64,000 nucleotides of DNA. Source: Puccinia triticina. Taxonomy: Eukaryota > Basidiomycota > Pucciniomycetes > Pucciniales > Pucciniaceae. The stretch is taken from NCBI RefSeq assembly GCF_026914185.1, contig NC_070568.1, positions 2,686,001-2,750,000 on the forward strand. The letters are read 5' to 3'. Both the position numbers and the translations under genes were made by a program. Below the pieces are notes generated by a model that was not told the origin of the DNA, did not search any database, and saw only the letters and a program-made list of their open reading frames with translations. The stretch's first letter is position 1. The number at the start of each line of letters is the position of its first letter. Positions 1 to 10,566 of the stretch are shown piece by piece.

Positions 1-363
1 CTGTTTTGTTGTGTAAGATAGTTTGATAATCGCAAAAATAATATGATCCAGGACGGGAAGAAGGGGGGTGCAAGCTGAAGGTCGCTGGGAGGAATTTCGG
101 ATCCGGGATGAGGAGGAAGGAGGGATCAAGACGTTTGGGTGTGGAGAGCTCTAGGTGTCTCCTGTCCTTCAACTTGGCCGAGGGGCCGGAGACCTCCCCC
201 TAGTCCCTGTACGCCGCTATCTCCGCCGAGGGGTAGGCGTGAGATAAATAGGGCAGCCGTTTCAGCCACCTTGTACATGGCTTAGGCTGACGGGTACAGG
301 GAGTGGCTGGGTGGCTCCATGGACTCCACCCACCTCCCGCTACGCTCCCGGTAACCTAACAGC
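1..363. other. No gene seen
   Basis: I see no supported reading frame, RNA gene or terminal repeat here. The stretch is moderately GC-rich and leads directly into the satellite array. Confidence 0.5.
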
Positions 364-1420
364 AATGCCTGGCAAATGCCTGGCAATGCCTGGCAATGCC
401 TGGCAAATGCCTGGCAAATGCCTGGCAATGCCTGGCAAATGCCTGGCAAATGCCTGGCAATGCCTGGCAAATGCCTGGCAAATGCCTGGCAATGCCTGGC
501 AAATGCCTGGCAATGCCTGGCAAATGCCTGGCAATGCCTGGCAAATGCCTGGCAATGCCTGGCAAATGCCTGGCAATGCCTGGCAAATGCCTGGCAAATG
601 CCTGGCAATGCCCGGCAAATGCCCGGCAATGCCTGGCAAGTGCCCGGCAATGCCTGGCAAGTGCCCGGCAATGCCTGGCAAGTGCCCGGCAATGCCTGGC
701 AAGTGCCCGGCAATGCCTGGCAAGTGCCCGGCAATGCCTGGCAAGTGCCCGGCAATGCCTGGCAAGTGCCCGGCAATGCCTGGCAAGTGCCCGGCAATGC
801 CTGGCAAGTGCCCGGCAATGCCTGGCAAGTGCCCGGCAATGCCTGGCAAGTGCCCGGCAATGCCTGGCAAGTGCCCAGCAATGCCTGGCAAGTGCCTGGC
901 AATGCCTGTCAAATGCCTGGCAATGCCTGTCAAATGCCTGGCAATGCCTGTCAAATGCCTGGCAATGCCTGTCAAATGCCTGGCAATGCCTGTCAAATGC
1001 CTGGCAATGCCTGTCAAATGCCTGGCAATGCCTGTCAAATGCCTGGCAATGCCTGTCAAATGCCTGGCAATGCCTGTCAAATGCCTGGCAATGCCTGTCA
1101 AATGCCTGGCAATGCCTGTCAAATGCCTGGCAATGCCTGTCAAATGCCTGGCAATGCCTGTCAAATGCCTGGCAATGCCTGTCAAATGCCTGGCAATGCC
1201 TGTCAAATGCCTGGCAATGCCTGTCAAATGCCTGGCAATGCCTGTCAAATGCCTGGCAATGCCTGTCAAATGCCTGGCAATGCCTGGCAAATGCCTGGCA
1301 ATGCCTGGCAAATGCCTGGCAATTCCTGGCAAATGCCTGGCAATGCCTGGCAAATGCCTGGCAATTCCTGGCAAATGCCTGGCAAATGCCTGGCAATGCC
1401 TGGCATTGCCAGGCATTGCA
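364..1420. repeat. 21-bp satellite built from TGCCTGGCA half-sites
   Basis: The array is made of alternating 10- and 11-base units centred on TGCCTGGCA, which is nearly its own reverse complement (TGCCAGGCA). It has sub-blocks: an irregular start to about 612; a regular block to about 885 alternating TGCCTGGCAA with GTGCCCGGCAA; a regular block to about 1270 alternating TGCCTGTCAA with ATGCCTGGCAA; and a decayed end where the last units are inverted. Because the period is 21 and no stop occurs on either strand, all six frames stay open for 200-390 codons; none should be read as a gene. Uniform blocks indicate recent local amplification. Confidence 0.95.
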
Positions 1421-1510
1421 TCCACATTGGGTCCAATTTAGTCGGACTAAACTCCTCCTTGGAGTACGATTTGGAGTAAGCAGGAGTAACTTTACTCCTC
1501 GCTACTCCTG

Positions 1511-1920
1511 GCAACGGTGGGTAGTTACGATAACCATAAATCCTCTTCTTTGGTCTTCAACTCAAAATTAGGAACCAAATAATATATTCTGTCAGCTAGA
1601 TCAAGAAGTCAGAGCTCTCCTCTAAAAATTGGTGAAAGATTTTTCCATCTTTGTAGAAAGAATGAATTGATATCCCTTATTCCGTGTCAAATTTTGCATT
1701 TACTAGTAACTAAAACCAGTAAATAAAAACTGGAAGTGTAATCAAGTATATACAGTCAGTCTATTTACAAAAATGGGAAATTATTTCACCAGTTATTAGA
1801 GTAGAGCTATGACTTCTTGATCTAGCTGAAAGAAATCATTATGTGGATCTGAATTTTAAATTAAAGACCAAAGGAGAAAAAAAACTGATAGTAACTCTTA
1901 TTGTAACTACCCACTGTTGC
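1511..1920. mobile_element. Fold-back (MITE-like) inverted-repeat element
   Basis: The left arm (about 1511-1634) and right arm (about 1787-1920) are imperfect reverse complements over roughly 125-135 bases. The outer ends read GCAACGGTGGGTAGTTAC against GCAACAGTGGGTAGTTAC. A second well-conserved block is CAGCTAGATCAAGAAGTCA at about 1593 and its reverse complement at about 1811. The loop is about 150 AT-rich bases with no coding capacity. This is the layout of a non-autonomous fold-back or MITE-type element. I could not find a clean target-site duplication, so the exact ends are uncertain. Confidence 0.7.
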
Positions 1921-2055
1921 TTCTGGGATTAAGAGCAACTTGAATATGCAAAACACCTGGATTAAGCCAGAGTAGCTCTATGTAGCCATCTCAACCGTGG
2001 TACACCCACCTATTGCCCCATCTCCACATCAACAGCCGCCCCAGACTGCCATCCC

Positions 2056-2290
2056 ATGCCTGCCGCAACGGCCCAGAATGCTTCAGCCCCATCACCAGCC
2101 CCTGCCACAAACTCCCCCGCTGCGGCAACAAATACAACCAAACGCCGAGGACCCAATTTCACCACGGAGGAAGACGAGCAGCTGTCAAAAAGCTGGGTTA
2201 GGATTTCGGAAGATGCTATCCGGTCTAATAACCAAAAGATAGATGATTTTTGGTCTTGGATACTTCAAGATTTCAATCAGTTCAGCCCGG
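2056..2290 (+). pseudogene. Myb/SANT-like transposon accessory protein, N-terminal fragment
   Basis: The reading frame opens with an alanine/proline-rich tail and then a basic stretch KRRGPNFTTEEDEQLSKSW followed by a patterned segment with Q..DDFW and an aromatic DFNQF. This matches the start of the Myb/SANT-like (NAM-like) DNA-binding proteins encoded beside PIF/Harbinger transposases. About 75 residues are present. The similarity ends near 2285, exactly where an antiparallel copia fragment begins, so the gene is truncated by that junction. Family assignment is from motif pattern only. Confidence 0.5.
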
Positions 2291-3311
2291 GACCTTCACG
2301 TGGTGCTGATGGTTTATTAACAATGACAGCGGACCGCCAAGGATGGTTGATAATATTGGATGGGTCAACATCACCATTGACTCGAGTCGGGTGAGGACCA
2401 AGGCGGAGGATGAGGCGTTGAGCAGGCTGGGGAGGCCCCTGTTGGTCAAGGTCGCTACCTACTGACATGTCCGACGAGGAGGAAACATCAGAGTCCAAGT
2501 GATCTTCAGGATCGAGGTCCTGTCAAGGATCCTCCTCTTCATTGCTGTCAAAATTGATGAGTGGGAGAGGTGGTTGTCCGGAGAAGTCAGGTAGTGGATC
2601 AAGAGGGGATAGATCAAGACTAGGATTAAGCGCGGAGAATGAAGGAAATTGTGACTCATCGAATTATGCATTTCTCGTCTTGATGATTTTCTTGTCTGAG
2701 GTCCTGATGACCCTATAAGAAGAATAGTCATTGGTGTACCCAATGAGAATGCCATCCCACGAGATAGCGTCAAATTTGGATGTGCGGAGTTGGTTGGGCT
2801 TGATCACCCACATTTTGCAGTCAAAGGGTCAGAAGAACTTCATGTTGGGAACCTTGCCAAAGAGTTGTTGGATTGGGCTGATCTTGCTTTTTCTGAGAGA
2901 AGGGAGGCAGTTAGTGGTCGCCATCGCAGTGAGAACGGCTTTGCCCCACCATTCCTTGGCAAGCTCAGACTGCACCATCATACATCTGTCCATGTTGATG
3001 ATGGTTTTGTTGGCTTGCTCAGCTACGCCATTGTGCTGCGGGGTGTAGGGAGGCAAGGCGTTGTGTTGAATTCCGCTTTGGTGAAGGATACCCAAAAGAG
3101 AGTGATTACAAAATTTCCCGCCCCCGTTGGTGATCATCTTCTTGATGATGACTTGGCCAGTCTGGCGCTCAAAGAATTTTTGAAAGTCCAGAATTGCAGT
3201 GGTGGCATCAGATTTCTTCTTGGGAAGAGTGATGCTGATAAACCCCGTGTGTTGATTGATCAAAGTGAGGAAGTAGCGTGATCCTTCGTTTGTAGCCTTC
3301 TCTTCTCTCAA
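2277..3311 (-). pseudogene. Ty1/copia integrase fragment, catalytically dead
   Basis: On the minus strand one frame runs from a copia integrase core (FLTLINQHTG, then MITNGGGKF, then PQHNGVAEQAN) through the downstream SKFDAISWDGILIGY block and an FDE motif, as in copia pol. The first two catalytic aspartates of the D-D-E triad are asparagine here (INQ, ITN) and the GEF glutamate is lysine; the third acidic residue (VAEQ) remains. Two in-frame stops follow, before FDE and after a run of acidic residues. No LTRs flank it, so it is an isolated decayed piece. The homologous region of the copia at 45 kb has all three catalytic residues. Confidence 0.85.
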
Positions 3312-3490
3312 TTCTCAGATCAAAGCTTTCTTTCTTCTCTCTATCCAGCAGTTAGGCAAAAGAAAAAGCTAGTGCGTTCCTGCTTTCAGGTGATTTCTAT
3401 TCACTATTCATGAATTTCTCTTAATCCTCAAAGATTGTCATTAGCTAGCGGAGTTTTTAATTAGAAATATTATTTTCAGTTGCTCCTATT

Positions 3491-4595
3491 TTTTCAGTTT
3501 GCCTGTGGAGTTTTGCTCCCAGGAAGACTGCTTTAGCAGTTTGCCTGTGGAGTTTTGCTCCCAGGAAGACTGCTTTAGCAGTTTGCCTGTGGAGTTTTGC
3601 TCCCAGGAAGACTGCTTTAGCAGTTTGCCTGTGGAGTTTTGCTCCCAGGAAAACTGCTTTAGCAGTTTGCCTGTGGAGTTTTGCTCCCAGGAAAACTGCT
3701 TTAGCAGTTTGCCTGTGGAGTTTTGCTCCCAGGAAAACTGCTTTAGCAGTTTGCCTGTGGAGTTTTGCTCCCAGGAAAACTGCTTTAGCAGTTTGCCTGT
3801 GGAGTTTTGCTCCCAGGAAAACTGCTTTAGCAGTTTGCCTGTGGAGTTTTGCTCCCAGGAAAACTGCTTTAGCAGTTTGCCTGTGGAGTTTTGCTCCCAG
3901 GAAAACTGCTTTAGCAGTTTGCCTGTGGAGTTTTGCTCCCAGGAAAACTGCTTTAGCAGTTTGCCTGTGGAGTTTTGCTCCCAGGAAAACTGCTTTAGCA
4001 GTTTGCCTGTGGAGTTTTGCTCCCAGGAAAACTGCTTTAGCAGTTTGCCTGTGGAGTTTTGCTCCCAGGAAAACTGCTTTAGCAGTTTGCCTGTGGAGTT
4101 TTGCTCCCAGGAAAACTGCTTTAGCAGTTTGCCTGTGGAGTTTTGCTCCCAGGAAAACTGCTTTAGCAGTTTGCCTGTGGAGTTTTGCTCCCAGGAAAAC
4201 TGCTTTAGCAGTTTGCCTGTGGAGTTTTGCTCCCAGGAAAACTGCTTTAGCAGTTTGCCTGTGGAGTTTTGCTCCCAGGAAAACTGCTTTAGCAGTTTGC
4301 CTGTGGAGTTTTGCTCCCAGGAAAACTGCTTTAGCAGTTTGCCTGTGGAGTTTTGCTCCCAGGAAAACTGCTTTAGCAGTTTGCCTGTGGAGTTTTGCTC
4401 CCAGGAAAACTGCTTTAGCAGTTTGCCTGTGGAGTTTTGCTCCCAGGAAAACTGCTTTAGCAGTTTGCCTGTGGAGTTTTGCTCCCAGGAAAACTGCTTT
4501 AGCAGTTTGCCTGTGGAGTTTTGCTCCCAGGAAAACTGCTTTAGCAGTTTGCCTGTGGAGTTTTGCTCCCAGGAAAAATTGCTTTAGCAGTTTTA
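3491..4595. repeat. 42-bp minisatellite with a hairpin in each unit, about 26 copies
   Basis: Each unit is 42 bases and nearly identical; the first three carry a GAAGAC variant where later ones have GAAAAC. Each later unit holds the perfect inverted repeat AAACTGCT-TT-AGCAGTTT. One frame is open and reads PVEFCSQENCFSSL repeated for about 362 residues, with an ATG at 3499, because 42 is divisible by three. The other plus frames have stops. There is no signal peptide, and the flanks are repeats, so I call it a minisatellite, with a small chance that it is translated. Confidence 0.9.
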
Positions 4596-4639
4596 GCAGT
4601 TTGCCTGCGGAGATTTGCCCTCAGGAATTGGCTAGCACT

Positions 4640-5640
4640 GGCAGGTTATGACCTACATGGTTGCCGAGCAGGTAAAAGCTCGCCAAGCAGGTACTTTTAC
4701 CTGCTCGGCCATCGGGATGACCTGCTCGCTGAGCAGGTACAGTTACAGGTACCTGCTCCGGCGCGGCCAGCAGGTCAACTGGCCAAGCAGGTAACAGTAC
4801 CTGCTGGGCAAGCAGGTACTTGTTCCCGCTTCGAAGCGGCTACAGGTATCTGCTTGAAGATCAGGTCAACCTGCTTACCAAGCAGGTAAAAGCACCTGCT
4901 CGGCGGGCAGGTCATCCTGATGGCCGAGCAGGTAAAAATACCTGCTCGGCGAGCAGGTTGACCTACTCGGCGAGCAGGGAAAAGCTCACCAAGCAGGTAC
5001 TGTTACCTGCTTGGCCAGCAGGATGACCCGCTGGCCAAGCCGGAGAAGGTACGTGTAACTGTACCTGCCCGGCGACCAGGTTGATGGCCGAGCAGGTAGA
5101 AATACCTGCTCGGCGAGCTTTTACCTGCTCGGCGAGCTTTTACCTGCTCGGCGAGCTTTTACCTGCTCGGCGAGTAGGTCAACCTGCTCGCCGAGCAGGT
5201 ACTATTTCCTGGCCAGCAGGTTGAACTGCTGGCCGAGTCGGAGCAAGTACCTGTAACCGTACATGCTCGACAAGCAGGTTATGCTAACAGCCGAGCAGGT
5301 AAAAGTACCTGCTCGACAAGCTTTTACCTGCTCGGCGAGTAGGTCAGCCTGCTCGCCGACCAGGTACTGTTACCTGCTTGGCCAGCAGGTTGACCCGCTC
5401 GCTGGCCAGGTACCTGAACCTGCTTGGCCTGCAGGTTGACCTGCTCGGCCAGCAGCTTGACAGGTTAACCTGCTGGCGAAGCGGGTATAGTACCTGTACG
5501 TGATCGGGCAGCACTGCTCGCTAGTCTGAGCAGTCTGCTTGGACCGGCGAGTCGAGTTCTTGGACCAGCGAGCAGACTGCTCCGGCCACTGTGGCTCGAC
5601 GTGCTAACTGCCGGAGGGCTCCTCCCCGGGAAAGTTCTCC
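4640..5640. repeat. Field of dispersed palindromes built on CTGCTCG
   Basis: Dozens of degenerate copies of TACCTGCTCGGCGAGCAGGT and its relatives occur, usually with the core CGAGCAGGTA facing its reverse complement TACCTGCTCG across a short spacer. Spacing is irregular, so this is not a simple tandem array. Short open frames in it are by-products. A related, shorter field lies at 34.55-34.96 kb. Confidence 0.85.
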
Positions 5641-5644
5641 GAGG

Positions 5645-5815
5645 AGGGTGGAACAGCCGATGATTCAAAATCATCGGCTGTTGACTCACCGATGATTCGA
5701 AATCATCGGTGATTTACCCACCGATGATTCGAAATCATCGGTGATTTACCCACCGATGATTCGAAATCATCGGTGATTTACCCACCGATCATTTGAAATC
5801 CTCGGTGATTGACCC
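5645..5815. repeat. 36-bp tandem palindromes (CCGATGATT/AATCATCGG)
   Basis: Four to five copies of a unit with the perfect 9-bp stem CCGATGATT and AATCATCGG around a CGA loop are separated by GTGATTTACCCA. The last copy has decayed (TTGAAATCCTCGG). It directly follows the CTGCTCG palindrome field. Confidence 0.85.
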
Positions 5816-6180
5816 ACCAATGTTCATTTTACTCGGTGGGTCCGTAACCGAGCTTTCATATCAGATGAAAGCTCGCTTGAGCTGTCAACCGAGCTTCCAT
5901 TGCTCGGTTGGTGGCGGCCGAGGTTAACTCGGCTGGCCACTGATCGAGGAATTTGCTTCGTCGGTCAGACAGCCTGCCGATTTTGGCTCGGCCGCGGACC
6001 AGCCCAGTTTGAATCGGGTGGCAAAACCCTCGGGTTACTGTCCCCCGATGTCAGCTCGGATGCGGATTGCATCGGATACGCGCAACCAATGTTAAATCGG
6101 TTGCGTGCATCCCAGATTAACGGGGATGCGCGCATCCGAGGCTTAAATGCTGGCAGTGCCAACCATTATCCTCGAGTTTC
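5816..6180. repeat. Mixed GC-rich palindromes
   Basis: Further inverted repeats follow, including CCGAGCTTTCAT facing ATGAAAGCTCG, GCCGAGGTTAACTCGGC, and the perfect palindrome GGATGCGCGCATCC near 6123. Opposed short open frames (about 100 and 65 codons) overlap here and show no recognisable domain. Confidence 0.6.
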
Positions 6181-6881
6181 AGGACATCTCACTCCAGTAG
6201 TTCTTCATTTGACAACCCTCTGATCTCATTGCATCTTCATCCCAATTGTCCGAGCTGATTCCCTGTTCTTAGTTCTTTCCTCACATTGTTCTATTTTGTC
6301 TTCTTGGGCATCCTTTGTCCCTTTTTCCTTTGCTGTCTTTGCCTTAAGGTACTTTTCTCATTTCTTTCTTTTTCTCATGTACTTCTTGCAACATGTAACT
6401 TACTCAAAATAAATCCTTAGGTTTGTCTATTCACAGATGAAACCTAAGCCACAGTTCTGTTTTATAGGTTTTCTCTCTCCTCTAGGGTGTATAGGATAAC
6501 TTGTTGAGTTTTCTCAGTCCACCCGAGTCTAGGGAAAAAATTAAGTCAACCTGTTGTAATGTAATGCTGGCTAGAAGTGTAACAGCAGATCTAGAATCTG
6601 CATGTGATGCTAATTGATCAGGAGGGTTTGCGCGGTGAGCACTGCCAAAAGGAATCTGTGCCTCACCAGGATTCTTCTCCTCTCTTTCTAAGAATGAATT
6701 CTTTGGCTGGGTGGGATGGCGTCCAAAATGGATTCTATCAATCATTTCTACTGCAAACTGGAGAATAATGACTGTTTGAATAGCAAGAAAACTGGAAACC
6801 GTTTTGTCAGTTGTGGGTGTGGAAACTCTTATGCTCATGGGAATAGGTACACTCCGTTGTTCCTAGTTTGAGTACCTTCAA
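6181..6881. other. Spacer left of Helitron H0, no gene seen
   Basis: The stretch is T-rich with short intron-like pyrimidine tracts. A minus-strand frame of 118 codons (6482-6838) has no recognisable motif. It forms the left flank of the proposed Helitron, ending with the A of the A|T insertion site. Confidence 0.4.
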
Positions 6882-7349
6882 TCTAAGTTTCAATAAAACA
6901 GTGATTTACGCAAATTTTTATCATGGGTTCTCCCTGTCCCTTATTCCTTTCAAGGAATTTGGGATTACACAGGTTGTTCAAGCCACATGTAACATTTGGA
7001 TACTGGCGCAAGTCCCGCTAACCAGTCTCAAGCCCTCATTTTTTCCCTTAAGCCCCCATTGTAACAGGCGGCTCCGGCAGCAAAAAAGCCAAGATCCGGA
7101 GCCGCAAGGGAAATAACTGACCCTGACGGCGAGCACCTTTATATATTGTCTCGCAATTTTTTTTTCCAGACTCGAACTCAACGCACTCCCGAACCGGAAA
7201 GTTTCTCAAGTCACGTGCCCTTTTCTTTTGGCACAGATGAAGGTTATTTGAATCGTTTCATCCTCAACCCGGGCACCCCTTGCAACGCCATTCCTTATCT
7301 CGTGGGTAATCACAATCATCCAAGGTGTTTCGCCCTCAACTCGGACACA

Positions 7350-7740
7350 CCCCCCACTCAATATGAACAATCAATCTGTACGAGTCGGTTTGATGTTTCA
7401 TCGTCTTTTCATTGGGACTTTAGTATTCACCTTCGTGTTTCTTCTTTTCCCGCTTCTGTGTCTTACAGATCCGTCGATACCGAAATTTCCCGTACAAGGT
7501 CTACCATAAATTCCCTAAATGTTTCTTTGCGGAACCTCCAACTACTTTTTGCGCCTAACGTATCTACGTCAACTCACCCATTCAGACCCCTCGCCCGATT
7601 TATCAGACAGTATCACGGGTTTTTACCTGGAAACCACTCCCGTCGCCGCATCAACTCGACTCGAATTTTGGAAGAACACATTCTGTATCGTAACGGCCCG
7701 TTTGCCAAAGGGTCTGCTCTTCACCTCAACCTTTAGGAAG
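7350..7740 (+). CDS. Possible small spliced gene, OB-fold-like N-terminal portion
   Basis: This is an uncertain call. Fragments of one frame joined over candidate GT-AG introns (GTATTCACC to CTTACAG, and GTACAAGG to CATTCAG) give a segment DLSDSITGFYLETTP followed by FWKNTFCIVTARLPKG. The alternation of hydrophobic residues and an SITGFY block resembles the first half of the OB-fold-like proteins further right in H0. An overlapping frame is open for 196 codons from 7146 without splicing but shows no domain. No continuation matching the conserved 153-nt exon was found before the next gene, so if real it is a truncated member. Confidence 0.25.
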
Positions 7741-7910
7741 AGTGGCTGACACCTTCGCGGCTGCTCGGCTTTCTCAATCAGTAGTCCATTTTCGTACCAC
7801 ACCGCCACAGGGTCTACCTCTCAAGGAAAAAAAAAGTAAGCCACGTGAGTTATCCTTTGGGTGGGTATTTCGCCTCCACCAAAAACTCACTCTTTGTTTC
7901 AAATGTTGCC

Positions 7911-7917
7911 TATAAAG
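7911..7917 (+). promoter_or_regulatory. TATA-like box upstream of the first OB-fold-like gene
   Basis: TATAAAG lies 135 bases before the proposed ATG at 8046, after a pyrimidine-rich stretch. The spacing suits a fungal core promoter with a 5' leader of about 100 bases. The assignment rests on motif and position only. Confidence 0.35.
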
Positions 7918-8045
7918 AACCACTTCGCCTTACGATTTCCCTTCTTCCACTTCATCCAGCTTCCACAATTGCAATTTCCCATCTGAATAGAACCTTCACG
8001 TCAACTTAAGTAGCACTTTTTTACAACTTCGCGGAATCTTTATCA

Positions 8046-9276
8046 ATGTCGACCCCGAGACCATCAAACCACCCAAGCATTGTTTCCGGACACTTCAAAG
8101 CCACAGCTGATGTATAGACTCTTCTCAACATCGTTTGTCCTCTGCATGCTGACAACTTTTTCTTAGTCCGAACTTGATGTAGTCCGCGGCAACCAATACG
8201 GCTTGGTAACCACCGGGACCTTTTTCCAATGTTCCGGTGTCGGAGGCGAAAAGGAAATAGACTTTGAAGTTAAGCTGATGGCGAATACTGCAATCACCAA
8301 CGCGCTCGAGGAAGGCATTCTATACTCTATAACTGGGGGCCGGATGATTGCCCTTAACGATGGCAGCACTCCCACCATCACTTATACACAGGAGTCAATA
8401 ATGAGTATTGGTAAGGCGTCCGACCTCGCCCTTGATTTTACTAATCGAACTGGGATTGTCGGACTTGGTGTGATTGTCAAAAAGTCCGAGATACCGAGCC
8501 CACACGTGGGAGAGGATAACCAACTCGAGGTTATTGTTTCGCACAACAATTGGGACCCTGTGGTATGATTTTCCCTCAGACTCCACAAAAAATTATTTCA
8601 TTGACTTGAGGCGGCGGTTTTTACAGGCCCGATGCCACCGACCTTTCCTCTCGAAGTATATTGTTCCTGCTTCCAAGAATCTCGTCAAGACCCACGTCCT
8701 CTATGTACTCGGCAGGGAAATGGAGATCGTTGGGCACCTTGTTGACTGGGACATCAGAGCAAAAATGCCTGTTATCTTAGTGAGTATCGATCTCGTTCCG
8801 CTTTTGGTTTCAGTACTTATTTGCTTTCATAGGTTGGCGGTGTGAGTGTGACCAGTGGTCACCAAAACCCTCGGTCGGGCGCTAAAAGTGGGCAACTTTC
8901 TTTGACGCCATCTGGTCGCAATCGTAAATTGTAAGTTTCCTTCCAGCTTCAACTCGTTCCCATCTCAGCTCAGTTATGTCGAAATTCAAGTAGTCACTTC
9001 AAACTTTCCAGGTTCACTTTCAAAAAGGGTGATGATTCGCCTCCAACTCCCACACCAACTCCTTCTGGTTCCAGCAACAGCTTGGACTCTACCCCGTCGC
9101 GAAAAGGCAAGGAAAAAGAAGTCGAGCTTCCCGACGAAGTTGATTGGGTGGAAGAAAATGACAGAGACAAAGCCGAGGAAGAGGAAGAAGTATCCTCCCC
9201 TCAAAAAAGGAAAAGTCCAGGTCGTCCGCGAAGACAAATTTTGAACGATGCTTCAAAGCAATTGAAGCGGCTCTGA
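8046..9276 (+). CDS. OB-fold-like protein with C-terminal AT-hook, Helitron cargo (copy OB-1)
   Basis: I reconstruct five exons: 8046-8111, 8167-8562, 8627-8779, 8833-8930 and 9012-9276, all with GT-AG introns of 53-81 bases, giving about 325 residues. The middle of the protein (TNRTGIVGLGVIVKKSEI, then LEVIVSHNNWD) and the third exon (YIVPASKN, then LGREMEIVGHLVDWD) have the beta-strand and GREx-G pattern I recognise from multicopy rust proteins that look like OB-fold single-strand DNA binders. The third exon is 153 nt, the length seen in three other copies here. The acidic tail ends in KRKSPGRPRRQ, an AT-hook-type minor-groove binder. It reads cleanly with no stop, so it may still be expressed. 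The binding function is inferred. Confidence 0.65.
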
Positions 9277-10296
9277 TGCTGCATGGTTTGTTAGTCACCT
9301 TTTATCCAGGCCTTCAGCCAGTCTCTTATTTCACGTTTCCCCATCCTAAAAACCAAAAAACTCTTCTCTGCGGATTCCTATTCCATTTGTTATTTCCTTC
9401 CACTAATTGCTGAGTCTCACCAAAAACATTAAAAACCAAGAACAACATGTATCAATTTGTAAATTGACTGGACCCATGTCATTCAAAATACTAGATGTTT
9501 GTTCTTGCAAAAAACAGTTGCCCGCAAGGCTGTCTAGCAATTGAGTAACGGTCGTACCACGATTGAATTATTGAGACGCGAATCACAAAAAGCGCCCCCC
9601 AGTAAATACCGCTTATGTTCTCCTATAAAGGCCTGGCACTCAATCCAGAGAAATGGGAAAAGTAATAATGGCCTGTTGGCAAATCCCATTCAACTATGTG
9701 AAGGATGATTGTTAACTATCTGATGATGAACGTGCCCACCCCACCGATTCGCGCAGGTTTCAGCATAATCTCTGGGAGCACGGACAAACTTGTGCGGGCC
9801 CGTTTCCATTTCCGCATGACTTCTCAAGGGCTGATTCTTTAAGAATTGCTTGACAACGCAAATACTCCGTTGTTCAAATCATCTTTTTCATCGTCAAGGT
9901 CCCCATTTTTCCGGCCGGTCCAGGCGGAGAGGAGTTGTTATGGGCATCTGCCAGTTTCATACTTGATATTTAAAAATCGAGTATCACGGCCGCTGCGTCA
10001 GTCTTCACACTTATCAAGACTTCTACTTTTGTGTCCCCAAATCGAAAGTCAGCTACTCATTTTCCTTCCAATCTACTTCCCCATCAACCTAACCGCAAGA
10101 ATCGCGAATATAGAATAGTCGCAGACCTGCTGGCATCTTTGGTTTACACAGTTTATTCCGACTTATACGTACCCTCAGGATTTCCTAGGCTTCCTTTCAT
10201 ATCCATTTAAACGTGGGTAATCCAATTACTTCTGACCGGACTTTCCTTTGCCTCCATCCGACAAATTCTTAATTTGATTTACAATTTGATTTAGCC
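9277..10296. other. Inter-gene region of Helitron H0
   Basis: This kilobase separates the OB-1 gene from the Rep/helicase start. It contains another TATAAAG (9624-9630) and a 90-codon frame (9846-10118) with no recognisable motif. No repeat or insertion ends were found. Confidence 0.4.
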
Positions 10297-10566
10297 ATGA
10301 CTTTCAAGTTCAAGGCAATCACGCGCGAGTGTGACAACAACGAAAATTACATTTTGAATCAAGTATTGTTCACAATTCCACATCGCCTTGGAGGATGTAT
10401 TGTTGTTTGTACAGGGTGCGGAGCTCTCCACTTCAACAAAGAAGCAACTAAGCTTGACCGACCAAAAGCAGAAAAGGACTTCTCTATGTGTTGTCAAAAG
10501 ACCCAAGTCTTTTTGCCAATGATGGACGCAGGAGCTCCTGAACCACCAAAGCTTCTCCTTGATTTA

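Noticed and set aside
282..1571. Seven long overlapping ORFs of 80-390 codons in all six frames
   Set aside because: They are by-products of a stop-free 21-bp satellite. No frame shows non-repeat coding sequence.
3499..4587. 362-residue cysteine-containing repeat protein, possible effector
   Set aside because: There is no signal peptide, no non-repeat domain and no promoter evidence. The DNA-level hairpin minisatellite explains the pattern.
3491..4595. CRISPR array
   Set aside because: Units are contiguous 42-bp repeats without unique spacers, and the genome is eukaryotic.
4563..5026. Plus-strand ORFs of 68-108 codons rich in PAG/AGQ
   Set aside because: They are translations of the CTGCTCG palindromes.
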